A DNA stretch of 64,000 nucleotides from the NCBI RefSeq assembly GCF_004564275.1, contig NZ_SPDV01000008.1, forward strand, positions 62,001 through 126,000, written 5' to 3'. The notes beneath the pieces are model-generated. The model was not told where the DNA came from. It did no database searches and was given only the letters and a program-made list of their open reading frames with translations. How positions within the stretch are numbered: the first letter of the stretch is position 1; every line of letters starts with the position of its first letter. This stretch comes from Sphingomonas parva (ex Maeng et al. 2020). GTDB lineage: Bacteria; Pseudomonadota; Alphaproteobacteria; Sphingomonadales; Sphingomonadaceae. The position numbers were made by a program, and so were the translations under genes. Shown here one piece after another: positions 50,628 through 58,602 of the stretch.

Positions 50628-51155
50628 ATGGCTCGGCAGACGCGATCGAACGACTGGGGATTTCCGCGCTGGCGGAGCTACGGCTCGGAGCGGCAGGCGC
50701 AGCAGGTGCGCCTGTGCGATCGCGAAGGCTGCGACAATCCCGGTGATCGGCCGGCGCCCAAATCCCCAAACAGCCCCGAGCGCTGGTATTTCTGCGAAAC
50801 GCATGCCGCCGAATACAATCGCAACTGGAACTATTTCGAAGGCCTGTCAGCCGAGGACGCCGCCCGCCGCGAGGCCGACGAGCGCCGCGGCGCCAACGGC
50901 TATCGCCAGGCCAACCATTATGCCTGGGGCGGGCCGGGGGATGGCAGCCGCAGCCGAGAGGAGATGCGGGCGCTCGACGTGCTGGAGCTGGAGAGCGACG
51001 CCGGCTTTGAAGAGGTGAAGGCCGCCTATCGCCGCCTCGCCAAGCTCAACCATCCCGATGTCACGCCCGGCGATTCGGAGGCCGCCGCGCGTTTCCAGGC
51101 GATCCAGACCGCCTACGAGGTCCTGCGCAAGGCGGAGGAGCGGCGCGTCGGCTAG
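50628..51155 (+). CDS. J-domain protein with N-terminal cysteine motif
   Basis: 175 residues. The N-terminus has a possible metal site (Cys 30, Cys 35, Cys 56, His 59: LCDREGCDNPG and FCETHAAEY). A helical linker leads to a C-terminal J-domain (DVLELESDAGFEEVKAAYRR) with the HPD tripeptide at 142-144 (LNHPDVTPGD). It should stimulate an Hsp70-type chaperone. The architecture, J-domain at the C-terminus, is unlike classical DnaJ. It follows rnpB by about 40 bp. Confidence 0.86.
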   Translation: MARQTRSNDWGFPRWRSYGSERQAQQVRLCDREGCDNPGDRPAPKSPNSPERWYFCETHAAEYNRNWNYFEGLSAEDAARREADERRGANGYRQANHYAWGGPGDGSRSREEMRALDVLELESDAGFEEVKAAYRRLAKLNHPDVTPGDSEAAARFQAIQTAYEVLRKAEERRVG

Positions 51156-51227
51156 GTCGTGATCGTCCGAGGTGGAAGCGCAGGGCGCTTTCGGGAACGA
51201 ACCATCGCGCGTCGTGTTGCCCGCATC

Positions 51228-52109
51228 ATGACCGACACAGCCGATTACACGCCGCCCAAGATCTGGACCTGGGACCAGGAGAGCGGCGGCCGCTTCGCCA
51301 GCATAAACCGTCCCACCGCCGGGGCCACCCACGACAAGGCGCTGCCGGTCGGGAAGCACCCCCTGCAGCTTTATTCGCTGGGAACGCCGAACGGGGTGAA
51401 GGCGACGATCATGCTCGAGGAGCTGCTCGAAGCCGGTCATGAGGGGGCCGAATACGACGCCTGGCTGATCCGCATCCAGGAGGGGGAGCAATTCTCGAGC
51501 GGCTTCGTCGAGGCCAATCCGAATTCCAAGATCCCGGCGATGGTCGACCGCAGCGGCGCCGAGCCTGTCCGCGTGTTCGAATCCGGCGCGATCCTGGTCT
51601 ATCTGGCCGAGAAGTTCGGCGCCTTCCTTCCCACCGAGCAGCCGGCCCGGGCCGAGACGCTGGCCTGGCTGTTCTGGCAGGTCGGCAGCGCGCCGTTTCT
51701 CGGCGGCGGCTTCGGCCATTTCTATGTCTACGCGCCGACGAAGATCGAATATGCGATCAACCGCTACGCGATGGAGGCGAAAAGGCAGCTCGACGTACTC
51801 GACCGACGCCTTGCGGAGAGCCGGTTCGTCGCCGGCGATGATTATACCGTCGCCGACATGGCGATCTGGCCCTGGTACGGCGTGCTCGCGCTCGGCGAGA
51901 TCTACGAGGACGCCGCCACCTTCCTGCAGGTCCAGGACTATGGCCATCTGCAGCGCTGGGCCGCGGAGATCGCTGCCCGCCCGGCCGTCCGGCGCGGCAG
52001 GATGGTCAACCGTGTGACGGGCGAGCCGTCCAGCCAGCTCCACGAGCGTCACGACCGCGACGATTTCGAGACCCGCACCGAGGACAAGCTCCAGCGCGAG
52101 GGCGAGTGA
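51228..52109 (+). CDS. glutathione S-transferase (YghU-like)
   Basis: 293 residues. Opening MTDTADYTPPKIWTWDQESG, then a thioredoxin-like domain (NPNSKIPAMVD, SGAILVYLAEKFG) and an all-helical C-terminal domain (DYTVADMAIWPWYG). This matches the YghU class of dual glutathione-binding disulphide reductases. Start chosen at the ATG that begins the family N-terminus. It is likely cytosolic; substrate unknown. Confidence 0.88.
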   Translation: MTDTADYTPPKIWTWDQESGGRFASINRPTAGATHDKALPVGKHPLQLYSLGTPNGVKATIMLEELLEAGHEGAEYDAWLIRIQEGEQFSSGFVEANPNSKIPAMVDRSGAEPVRVFESGAILVYLAEKFGAFLPTEQPARAETLAWLFWQVGSAPFLGGGFGHFYVYAPTKIEYAINRYAMEAKRQLDVLDRRLAESRFVAGDDYTVADMAIWPWYGVLALGEIYEDAATFLQVQDYGHLQRWAAEIAARPAVRRGRMVNRVTGEPSSQLHERHDRDDFETRTEDKLQREGE

Positions 52110-52220
52110 GCATTGGCCGCGGAGGCATCGCGCGCCGCGTGATGCGGTGATTGCGGCTCGCAACTTGCCTGCCCTCGCCGAGCCTTGCTAGCCCTTCAGC
52201 CACGGACAGGCGGGGGGACC

Positions 52221-53039
52221 ATGGCGCGCGCATCGGAATTGACGAAGACTTTTGGCGCCGTGCTGCTGGCGGTCTGCTCGACCGCGGCGCTGGCCGAGGA
52301 AGCGGCGACCTTTCGCTGCGTCAACAACGGCTTCAAGCAGGACTACAGGATCTCCTCCGAGGACTGGCTGGTGCGGGAGGCCGGGCAGGCGGACTGGAAG
52401 CCGATCGGCTGTGGCAAGGAGAGGCCGGACGCAGGGGCGGTGCTGCGGATCGATTGCTCGGTTCGGGACGGCAGCTTCGTCGTCGAACGGGTGAGCACCT
52501 ATCCGGGCGGCAGCAGGATGGTGCTCCGCCGAACGGTCGACCCCTCGACGCTCGCTTATAGCGTCCAGTCCAACGCAGATGCCCCTGAAACGGGTGCCTG
52601 TGCGAAGCTGGAAAACGATGAGGCGCGGCCCGAGGATGGCTGGAGCCTCTCGCGCAAGCTCTCGCTCGGGTTGCCCTTCCTGCTCGTCACCGACGCAAGG
52701 AGCCTGCAGCTGCGGCCCGGCGAATGGACCTGGCCGAACGGCCGGTGGGTGATCATCGAGGGCAAGTATCACACCGACAGCGGCACCTGGGACGTCGGCG
52801 GCGTCGGCTTCAATCCTGGGCGGACCAACAGCGCGCACAGCTGCCCGCCGGACGCGCTGCGGGCGAAGACTCTGCCGCCGTGCGGGGGCATTCACCAGGC
52901 CGGCTACTCGATGGATCGCTGGTACCGGCCGGAGGAGCACGATCTGGTCGTCTACGGCCGCGTCTATCGCTACGACGAGGGCGGCGCCGTCTATTCCGAA
53001 GGCAAGCGCATCGGCCGGCTGATCGTCCCCGACCTTTGA
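52221..53039 (+). CDS. secreted protein of unknown function
   Basis: 272 residues from ATG 52221 with GGGGGGACC upstream. Signal peptide AVLLAVCSTAALAEEAATF. Seven cysteines (for example FRCVNNG, IGCGKERPD, SCPPDAL, PPCGG) suggest disulphides in the periplasm. It has two beta-rich halves with a charged linker between them. No family is recognised. It ends convergently with the DksA-like gene. Confidence 0.72.
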   Translation: MARASELTKTFGAVLLAVCSTAALAEEAATFRCVNNGFKQDYRISSEDWLVREAGQADWKPIGCGKERPDAGAVLRIDCSVRDGSFVVERVSTYPGGSRMVLRRTVDPSTLAYSVQSNADAPETGACAKLENDEARPEDGWSLSRKLSLGLPFLLVTDARSLQLRPGEWTWPNGRWVIIEGKYHTDSGTWDVGGVGFNPGRTNSAHSCPPDALRAKTLPPCGGIHQAGYSMDRWYRPEEHDLVVYGRVYRYDEGGAVYSEGKRIGRLIVPDL

Positions 53040-53067
53040 TTCGACCCGGGGCGGCGAAGCCTGCGCG

Positions 53068-53331
53068 TCAGCGCAGCTGGCTGTCCTTGCTGCCGCGGCG
53101 GTTGATGCCGATGCTTCGCGTCCTGCCGTCGCGCTCCCCCTGGCAGGGCACGCAGGTTCGTGCGCCCGGCAACGCGCGGCGCCGGCCCTCCGGTATCTCC
53201 TCGCCGCATTCCTCGCAGTGCGTCGTGCCTTCGCCGGCCGGCATGCGCGCGCGGGCGGAGAGCACTGCGTCGCTGACGGTATCGTCGATCTGGTCCTGAA
53301 CCGCGCCGTCGCGCGCCCATCCTCCGGCCAT
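53068..53331 (-). CDS. DksA/TraR-family C4 zinc-finger protein
   Basis: 87 residues. The TraR/DksA zinc knuckle is CEECGEEIPEGRRRALPGAR with TCVPCQ (C4). It lacks the long coiled coil of DksA, so it is a short TraR-like form that might bind the RNA polymerase secondary channel. ATG 53331 was preferred to 53379 because the upstream extension is not conserved. Confidence 0.83.
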   Translation of the reverse strand: MAGGWARDGAVQDQIDDTVSDAVLSARARMPAGEGTTHCEECGEEIPEGRRRALPGARTCVPCQGERDGRTRSIGINRRGSKDSQLR

Positions 53332-53429
53332 GCTGCCCGATCCCTCTTTGCCGCGCCGCGGATCGATCCCGATCCGCAACGTCCTGAACGCGCCGGAGGC
53401 CGGGCAGGCTCCCAGGCGCCCTCCGGACG

Positions 53430-53870
53430 CTATTTGGTGAACATGAAGGTGCCGGTGACGTGCGCCACCGGATCGTCCGGATCGCCGTCATGCGCGACTC
53501 CCCGCACGAAGCCGATGCTGCGCGTGACGCGATAGCATTCTCCGCGTCCGACGATACGGCGGCCCGGCAGGGCAGGGCGGAGATAATCGACCCGCATGTC
53601 GAGAGTCGCCTGGTGTCGGAAGCGTCCGAGCTTCACCCAGATCGCCATGCTCGTCGCCATGTCCATCAGGCTGATGATCGGCCCGGAGGCGATGACTCCC
53701 GTCTCCACTACGCCGACAAGCTTCTCGGAATAACCGAGGCCGAGCTCGACCCAGTCTTCGCCATGATCGACATAGAGGATGCCGAGCGCGCCGCCGTGGC
53801 CGACCTGGCTGGCATATTGGGTGAACAGCTTCGGATCGAAGCCGGCCGAGAGGTCCGGTCGCTCGGTCAC
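53430..53870 (-). CDS. PaaI-like hotdog-fold thioesterase
   Basis: 146 residues. The hotdog core includes SGPIISLMDMATSMAIWV and DMRVDYLRPALPG. It hydrolyses a small acyl-CoA or thioester; exact substrate unknown. The start overlaps the sufE stop (ATGA at 53867-53870). Confidence 0.82.
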   Translation of the reverse strand: MTERPDLSAGFDPKLFTQYASQVGHGGALGILYVDHGEDWVELGLGYSEKLVGVVETGVIASGPIISLMDMATSMAIWVKLGRFRHQATLDMRVDYLRPALPGRRIVGRGECYRVTRSIGFVRGVAHDGDPDDPVAHVTGTFMFTK

Positions 53871-54274
53871 CCGGCGAGCCGCTCCGCGGTCTCGCGGATC
53901 AGGGCGATCATGTTGGGAATGCCCTGGGTGCGATTGGAGCTCAGCTGCGCGTTGAGGGCGAACGGTGCCAATTCCGCCTCGATGTTCGTGGCGACGATCT
54001 GCTGAGGCGTGCGGTCCTGCACGATCAGCAGGATCAGGGCGACGATGCCCTTGGTGATTGCCGCGTTGCTGTCGGCGAGGAAATGGAGCGTGCCGTCCTC
54101 GCGCGGGATCGGGTAGACCCAGACCGAGGCGGAGCAGCCGCGCACCAGCGTCGCGTCGGTCTTCAGTGGCTCCGGCATCGTCTCGAGGGCGCGACCGAGG
54201 TCGATCAGCAGGCGGTAGCGGTCGTCCGCCTCGAGCAGCTCGTAATCGGCATAGACATCGTCGATCTTGGTCAT
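53867..54274 (-). CDS. sufE: SufE-family sulphur acceptor protein
   Basis: 135 residues. The conserved sulphur-accepting cysteine is in VRGCSASVWV. It accepts persulphide from a cysteine desulfurase (SufS) for Fe-S assembly. It lies downstream of the Psp cluster, 40 bp after the last small membrane protein gene, possibly sharing its transcript. No SufS is in the window. Confidence 0.88.
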   Translation of the reverse strand: MTKIDDVYADYELLEADDRYRLLIDLGRALETMPEPLKTDATLVRGCSASVWVYPIPREDGTLHFLADSNAAITKGIVALILLIVQDRTPQQIVATNIEAELAPFALNAQLSSNRTQGIPNMIALIRETAERLAG

Positions 54275-54314
54275 GGCAGCCCGCTACCAGAGCCGCCGCG
54301 GGCGGAGAAGCCCG

Positions 54315-54530
54315 TCAGGCGCGACCGTCGGCGATCGCCTCGAGCCGACGAATGCGGTCGCGTAGGGCCGCGAGCTCGGACCGGGCGCGGCTCGGCGCCT
54401 GGGGCGTCGAGAGCTCGAGCCGCTTCAGCTCCAGCCAGCCACGCCACCCGCGCAGCGCTGCCAGGCTGAAAAGCCCCGCGCCCAGAGTGCCGGCGCCCGC
54501 CACGGCGAGAAGGGAGAGCGGGTCGGTCAC
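54315..54530 (-). CDS. small membrane protein of the Psp cluster, PspB-like
   Basis: 71 residues: a membrane helix (LLAVAGAGTLGAGLFSLAAL) and a C-terminal helix RSELAALRDRIRRLEAIADG. The RLEAIAD tail is a shortened form of the LERI signature shared by the next four genes. Overlaps the upstream gene by ATGA (54527-54530). Function unknown. Confidence 0.72.
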   Translation of the reverse strand: MTDPLSLLAVAGAGTLGAGLFSLAALRGWRGWLELKRLELSTPQAPSRARSELAALRDRIRRLEAIADGRA

Positions 54531-54763
54531 CGGTCCCTCAATTCCTCGATCTGGCGGGCAAGGCTGTTCTCGCGGTCGGTCGCGATCCGCTCGAGAACGG
54601 CGATCCGCTCCTTCAGCGTCTTGAGCTCCTCGCGCATCCGCAGCGTCTCGGCGCTCTCCTCATTCGTCATCCCCGGGCCGCTTTGGTGGCGATACCGCGC
54701 CTTGAGCACGGTCGCGACCATGACGATCAGAACGATCAGCACGACCATCGAATATTGGTTCAT
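54527..54763 (-). CDS. PspB-like small membrane protein (LERIATD signature)
   Basis: 78 residues: an N-terminal transmembrane helix (MVVLIVLIVMVATVLKA) and a C-terminal coiled coil ending AVLERIATDRENSLARQIEE then LRDR. The C-terminal signature recurs in several neighbouring proteins. It is likely an envelope-stress partner of PspA. Function inferred from context. Confidence 0.78.
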   Translation of the reverse strand: MNQYSMVVLIVLIVMVATVLKARYRHQSGPGMTNEESAETLRMREELKTLKERIAVLERIATDRENSLARQIEELRDR

Positions 54764-54800
54764 GTTCTTCTCTCTTTATCGGCTGCGGGCCGTGCATCGC

Positions 54801-55070
54801 TCAGTTGAGCGGCTCGTCGCGCAATTTCTCGATCTCGTCGGCGACGACGATGCCGCGATCGGTGACGATCCGCTCCAGCACCCGCACCCTCTGCTCGAGA
54901 CGCTCGGTGTGCGCCGCATATTGCGCGGCCTTCTCGGCGGTCTGGTTGCCGAGCAGCTCCAGCTGTCGTTCCTTGAACTTCAGCTGGCGCTTGTAGACGT
55001 CGGCCAGGAGGCCCGCGACGACCGGAATCCCCACCACGATCAGGAAGAAGATCAGCATCGAATTCGGCAT
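54801..55070 (-). CDS. PspB-like small membrane protein (LERIVTD signature)
   Basis: 89 residues with a hydrophobic N-terminal helix (SMLIFFLIVVGIPVVAGLLA), then a charged coiled coil ending VLERIVTDRGIVVADEIEKL and RDEPLN. Gaps to neighbours are 10 bp upstream and 37 bp downstream. Confidence 0.78.
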   Translation of the reverse strand: MPNSMLIFFLIVVGIPVVAGLLADVYKRQLKFKERQLELLGNQTAEKAAQYAAHTERLEQRVRVLERIVTDRGIVVADEIEKLRDEPLN

Positions 55071-55080
55071 GGCGGGTTCC

Positions 55081-55395
55081 TCAGTTGCGCGGCGCGCGCA
55101 GCGCCTCGATTTCCTGGGTCAGGCGGTGGCCGTCGTCGGTGACGATCCGCTCGACCGTGGCAAGGCGATCCTTGATCGCGCCGAGCTCGGCGCGAAGCTG
55201 CGCATTTTCGCTCGACAGCAGCTTCACCCGCTCGGTCGTCTCCTCGCTGCTGCGCGGGTAGACAGCCTGGCCCCAGGCGCCGTCGAGAGGATAGCCGTGG
55301 CGGATCCTGAGCCACGTCGTGAGGATCCAGCCGCCGATGGCGAGCACGCCGAGAATGCCGATCAGCGGCGCCAGCTCGTGAAATTGAATGTCCAT
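55081..55395 (-). CDS. PspB-like small membrane protein (VERIVTD signature)
   Basis: 104 residues with an N-terminal helix (LIGILGVLAIGGWILTTWL), a polar linker and a coiled coil ending VERIVTDDGHRLTQEIEALR and APRN. The longest of the small set downstream of pspC. Confidence 0.78.
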   Translation of the reverse strand: MDIQFHELAPLIGILGVLAIGGWILTTWLRIRHGYPLDGAWGQAVYPRSSEETTERVKLLSSENAQLRAELGAIKDRLATVERIVTDDGHRLTQEIEALRAPRN

Positions 55396-55417
55396 GTCTT
55401 TCCCCCTGGTTGCGGGC

Positions 55418-55675
55418 TCAGCGCAGCAGCTCGATCTCTCTCGACGTCCGCTCAGCCGGATCGACGGCGATCCGTTCGAGCACGTGCAGCCGGCTTTCGA
55501 GCTTGGCGACCTGCGCCTTCAGCGTCTCGTTTTCATTCTTGAGCGTCGTCACGGCGGCGGGCTGCAATTCCAGGGCCCGACGCTTGGTCCGGATCCAGCT
55601 CATCGAGATGGTGAGGATGAGGGCGGCGTTGATCGCGATCGCAAGGATCAGGAAAATCGCGAGATTGTCGTCCAT
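55418..55675 (-). CDS. PspB-like small membrane protein (LERIAVD signature)
   Basis: 85 residues: N-terminal helix (LAIFLILAIAINAALILTIS) and coiled coil ending VLERIAVDPAERTSREIELL then R. Located 12 bp after the pspC stop. Same signature as the other three. Confidence 0.78.
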   Translation of the reverse strand: MDDNLAIFLILAIAINAALILTISMSWIRTKRRALELQPAAVTTLKNENETLKAQVAKLESRLHVLERIAVDPAERTSREIELLR

Positions 55676-55687
55676 TTTCCTGCCCTC

Positions 55688-56068
55688 CTAGCGGAGCTGC
55701 TCGATTTCGCGGGCGAGGCGCCCGTTCGAGCTGGTCACGTAGGTCTCGACCTCGGCGAGCCGGCGGTCGATCTCACGAAAACGCGAGCGAACGTCGCGGA
55801 CGGTGCGGGCCGGCGAGGCGCGGACGCCCTGCCAGAACTTCGCCTGCTCCGGAGTCTCGTACTTGAGCTCGTGCGGCTTGGACGGCGCCATCCATGCGAT
55901 GATGAAATAGGCGGCGATCGGCATGCCGGAGCCCATGAAGGTGAGCAGCAGCATGCCCAGGCGGATCAGGGTCACGTCGAGGCCGGTGTAATCGGCAATT
56001 CCGGCGCAGACCCCGAGCCACTTCTTGTTCTGCTTGTCGAGGTAGAATTTGGTGTGACGCGGTGTCAT
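55688..56068 (-). CDS. pspC: phage shock protein PspC-like with extended C-terminus
   Basis: 126 residues. PspC domain (YLDKQNKKWLGVCAGIADYT) with two hydrophobic segments (RLGMLLLTFMGSG and PIAAYFIIAWM). The C-terminal tail RRLAEVETYVTSSNGRLARE then IEQLR resembles the signature of the small proteins downstream. PspC senses envelope stress and regulates PspA. Start overlaps the pspB stop (ATGA). Confidence 0.85.
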   Translation of the reverse strand: MTPRHTKFYLDKQNKKWLGVCAGIADYTGLDVTLIRLGMLLLTFMGSGMPIAAYFIIAWMAPSKPHELKYETPEQAKFWQGVRASPARTVRDVRSRFREIDRRLAEVETYVTSSNGRLAREIEQLR

Positions 56069-56400
56069 CGGCCGATCCTTCTCGGCTGGTTGGTGACGCT
56101 GGAATCGCTGCTCGTGCCGCCAAGCGCGGAGCGCCCGGTGCCACGATCCTCGAGGGCATCGGCGAGTGGGTCGCAGCCGACGGCGCGCCAGTTCGGATTC
56201 TCGGCGTTCATGATCCGCTCGATCGAGCAGAGACGATCGTCGAGGCGGCGCGCCATCTCGTGCAGCTCGTCGAGCAATTGCTCGTCCTCGCGGGTGAGGG
56301 TCGCCTGGCTCTTCCACCGCGTGATGTAGTGGAAGATCAGCCAGGGCAGGCCGATGAACAGGATCGGGACGATGACGATCGGAACGATGATGTCTTCCAT
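56065..56400 (-). CDS. pspB: phage shock protein PspB-like
   Basis: 111 residues. N-terminal membrane helix (VPIVIVPILFIGLPWLIFHY) and PspB-type coiled coil (LLDELHEMARRLDDRLCSIE, followed by RIMNAE). The C-terminus is extended by about 40 low-complexity residues (TGRSALGGTSSDSS), unlike the 75-residue E. coli PspB. It lies 4 bp after pspA. Confidence 0.85.
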   Translation of the reverse strand: MEDIIVPIVIVPILFIGLPWLIFHYITRWKSQATLTREDEQLLDELHEMARRLDDRLCSIERIMNAENPNWRAVGCDPLADALEDRGTGRSALGGTSSDSSVTNQPRRIGR

Positions 56401-56404
56401 CGCC

Positions 56405-57079
56405 TCAACCCTCCTGCGTCTTGCCGAGGCGGGCCTTCAGCGCCTCGAGCTCGGCATCGACCTTCTCCGCATTGCGGAGCTCGGCGATCTCCTCCTCGAG
56501 GGTCTTCGGCGGCGCCCCGAGGGCCAGCGCGTCGGCGCGGCCCTCGGCCATGTCGGCACGGCGCTCGAGCACGTCGAAGCGCGAGAAGGCGTCGTCGACC
56601 TTGGAGCCGGAATACATCTCGCGGAGGCGCATCCGGTTCTCGGCGCTCTCGAGCCGGCTCTGGATCGCGCTCTGCCGGGTCCGCGCCTCGCGGATCTTGC
56701 CCTGCAGCTTGGCGATGTCCGCCTCCGAGGCGCGCAGCGCGTCGTCCAGGACGTCGATCTCGGCCTTGAGGCTGTCGGCCATGTCGCCGGCCTTCTGCTT
56801 CTCGACCAGCGCCGCCTTGGCGAGATCCTCGCGGCCCTTGGACAACGCCAGCTCCGCTTTCTCGGTCCAGCTGTCCTGCAGCTTCTCGAGTCGGCCGATC
56901 TGCCGGCGCATCTCCTTCTGGTCGGCGATCGTGCGCGCGGCGGACGCGCGCACCTCGACCAGTGTCTCCTCCATCTCGAGGATGATCATCCGGATCATCT
57001 TCGCCGGGTCCTCCGCCTTGTCCAGGAGGTCGGCGAAATTGGCGGCGACGATGTCGCGTGTCCGCGAGAAAATACCCAT
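56405..57079 (-). CDS. pspA: phage shock protein A (PspA/IM30 family)
   Basis: 224 residues, predicted almost entirely helical. MGIFSRTRDIVAANFADLLD is the typical amphipathic membrane-binding start. Coiled coils follow (EMRRQIGRLEKLQDSWTEKA). PspA assembles on damaged inner membranes and inhibits PspF. ATG is preceded by AAAGGAG. It is transcribed with the upstream small gene and pspB. Confidence 0.94.
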   Translation of the reverse strand: MGIFSRTRDIVAANFADLLDKAEDPAKMIRMIILEMEETLVEVRASAARTIADQKEMRRQIGRLEKLQDSWTEKAELALSKGREDLAKAALVEKQKAGDMADSLKAEIDVLDDALRASEADIAKLQGKIREARTRQSAIQSRLESAENRMRLREMYSGSKVDDAFSRFDVLERRADMAEGRADALALGAPPKTLEEEIAELRNAEKVDAELEALKARLGKTQEG

Positions 57080-57159
57080 TCGAAACTCCTTTGACCTGGC
57101 TCCGGCGGAAGCGACCGGGCGGCGCGGGGTGCTGCGCCGCGCCGGCCGTCCGCCCGGGA

Positions 57160-57318
57160 TCAGGCGTAAGCCTGACCCGAAACCCCCGCCGCGACAAGAC
57201 TGATCGGCGTGGTTTCGACCGCACGGGCCGGCCCGACCGCCGCGCCGACGGCGGTTGCCGTCAGCAGCAGGGCGGCGAGGGTGGCCACGGCGCTCTGTCC
57301 AATTCCGCTCAGTTTCAT
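57160..57318 (-). CDS. small exported protein, first gene of the Psp unit
   Basis: 52 residues, ATG 57318 preceded by GGGAGATACGAG. Signal peptide-like sequence (VATLATALLLTATAVGA-like; actual core LAALLLTATAVGAAVGPARA) and a short mature part (VETTPISLVAAGVSGQAYA). Located between the sigma-54-like promoter and pspA, separated from pspA by 80 bp. It may be a small envelope-stress effector. No homologue is recognised. Confidence 0.55.
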   Translation of the reverse strand: MKLSGIGQSAVATLAALLLTATAVGAAVGPARAVETTPISLVAAGVSGQAYA

Positions 57319-57374
57319 CTCGTATCTCCCTGTCACACATTCGCCCGTCCCATCGGGCTGTACGACCCAAGCTA

Positions 57375-57390
57375 TCCAAGCTCCGTGCCA
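57375..57390 (-). promoter_or_regulatory. sigma-54-like promoter for the Psp operon
   Basis: Minus-strand TGGCACGGAGCTTGGA has a perfect -24 TGGCACG and the correct 4-nt spacing to TTGG (consensus TTGC), one mismatch at -12. The divergent pspF gene encodes the required activator, and the site is about 57 bp before the first small gene. Transcription would start near 57364. Confidence 0.65.
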
Positions 57391-57491
57391 GATTGCGGAA
57401 GTGGCGGATTTCTGCGGTTTCTCGCTGACCGGGAGGTGGGGCAAAATCATAGTTCTTGCCAACAGCTAGGAAAAATGGCCAACAATCGGGA

Positions 57492-58526
57492 ATGGAGCGC
57501 AGTACCCAGCTGGTCGGACAATCCTCGTCCTTTCTCGACGCGGTCGAGCGGGCCAGCCGCGCCGCGCCGCTCGACCGCCCGGTCCTGGTGATCGGCGAGC
57601 GGGGCACCGGCAAGGAGCTGATCGCCGAGCGTCTGCACCATCTGTCGGCACGGTGGGACGGCCCCCTGGTGGCGATGAACTGCGCCGCGCTTCCCGAGAC
57701 CCTGATCGAGGCCGAATTGTTCGGCCACGAGGCGGGGGCCTTCACCGGCGCCGCCAAGGCGCGCGCCGGCCGCTTCGAGGAAGCCGACGGCGGCACCCTG
57801 TTCCTCGACGAGCTGGCGACGCTCAGCCAGGCCGCGCAGGAGCGCCTGCTGCGAGTCGTCGAATATGGCGAGGTCACCCGGATCGGGGCGTCGAAGCCGG
57901 TGCAGGTCGACGTCCGCATCGTCGCCGCCACCAACGAGGATCTGCCGAGACTCGCCGAGCGCAATCGCTTCCGCGCCGACCTCCTCGATCGTCTGTCGTT
58001 CGAGGTCGTCACCCTGCCGCCGCTGCGGCACCGCAGCAGCGACATTCCGATCCTCGCGGATCACTTCGCCCGGCGGATGGCGCTCGAGCTGGAATGGCCG
58101 CGCTGGACCGGCTTCTCGAGCCGCGCGCAGGATCGGCTGTTGGCCTATGACTGGCCGGGGAACGTCCGCGAGCTGCGCAACGTCGTGGAGCGCGCCGTCT
58201 ATCGCTGGGAGCAGCCTGACGAGCCGGTCGACACCATCCAGTTCGATCCGTTCGAATCGCCGTGGCGGCCGAAAACCTCGCTGGCCGCCCCGACCGAGGC
58301 GTCGGCGGAGAGCGGGCCGGCGGCGCTGCCGCCGCCCGCGCAGGCCACGGCCTACGATCCTGCCTCTTGCGCCGATTTCCGTCTGGCGATCGCGGAATAT
58401 GAGAAAGCGATTCTCGCTGCCGCGCTGGAGAAATGCCGCTGGAACCAGCGCGCTGCCGCGGCCGCGCTCAGCCTCAGCTACGATCAGCTCCGCCACGCCA
58501 TGAAGCGGCACCAGCTCGCCGGCTGA
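57492..58526 (+). CDS. pspF: Psp operon sigma-54 activator
   Basis: 344 residues. AAA+ domain with Walker A GERGTGKE (35-42), the sigma-54 contact loop GAFTGA (82-87) and Walker B GGTLFLDE (100-107). C-terminal Fis-type helix-turn-helix (WNQRAAAAALSLSYDQLRHA). It lacks an N-terminal regulatory domain, as expected for PspF, which PspA inhibits directly. Start ATG 57492 was preferred to TTG 57456. Divergent from the Psp unit. Confidence 0.93.
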   Translation: MERSTQLVGQSSSFLDAVERASRAAPLDRPVLVIGERGTGKELIAERLHHLSARWDGPLVAMNCAALPETLIEAELFGHEAGAFTGAAKARAGRFEEADGGTLFLDELATLSQAAQERLLRVVEYGEVTRIGASKPVQVDVRIVAATNEDLPRLAERNRFRADLLDRLSFEVVTLPPLRHRSSDIPILADHFARRMALELEWPRWTGFSSRAQDRLLAYDWPGNVRELRNVVERAVYRWEQPDEPVDTIQFDPFESPWRPKTSLAAPTEASAESGPAALPPPAQATAYDPASCADFRLAIAEYEKAILAAALEKCRWNQRAAAAALSLSYDQLRHAMKRHQLAG

Positions 58527-58602
58527 CCCGGCGGATTTACGGGCGCCCCTGCCGCGACTCGGCGCGATCTGCTAGACTGGCGGCTCCAGGAGGAGCTGGA
58601 CC

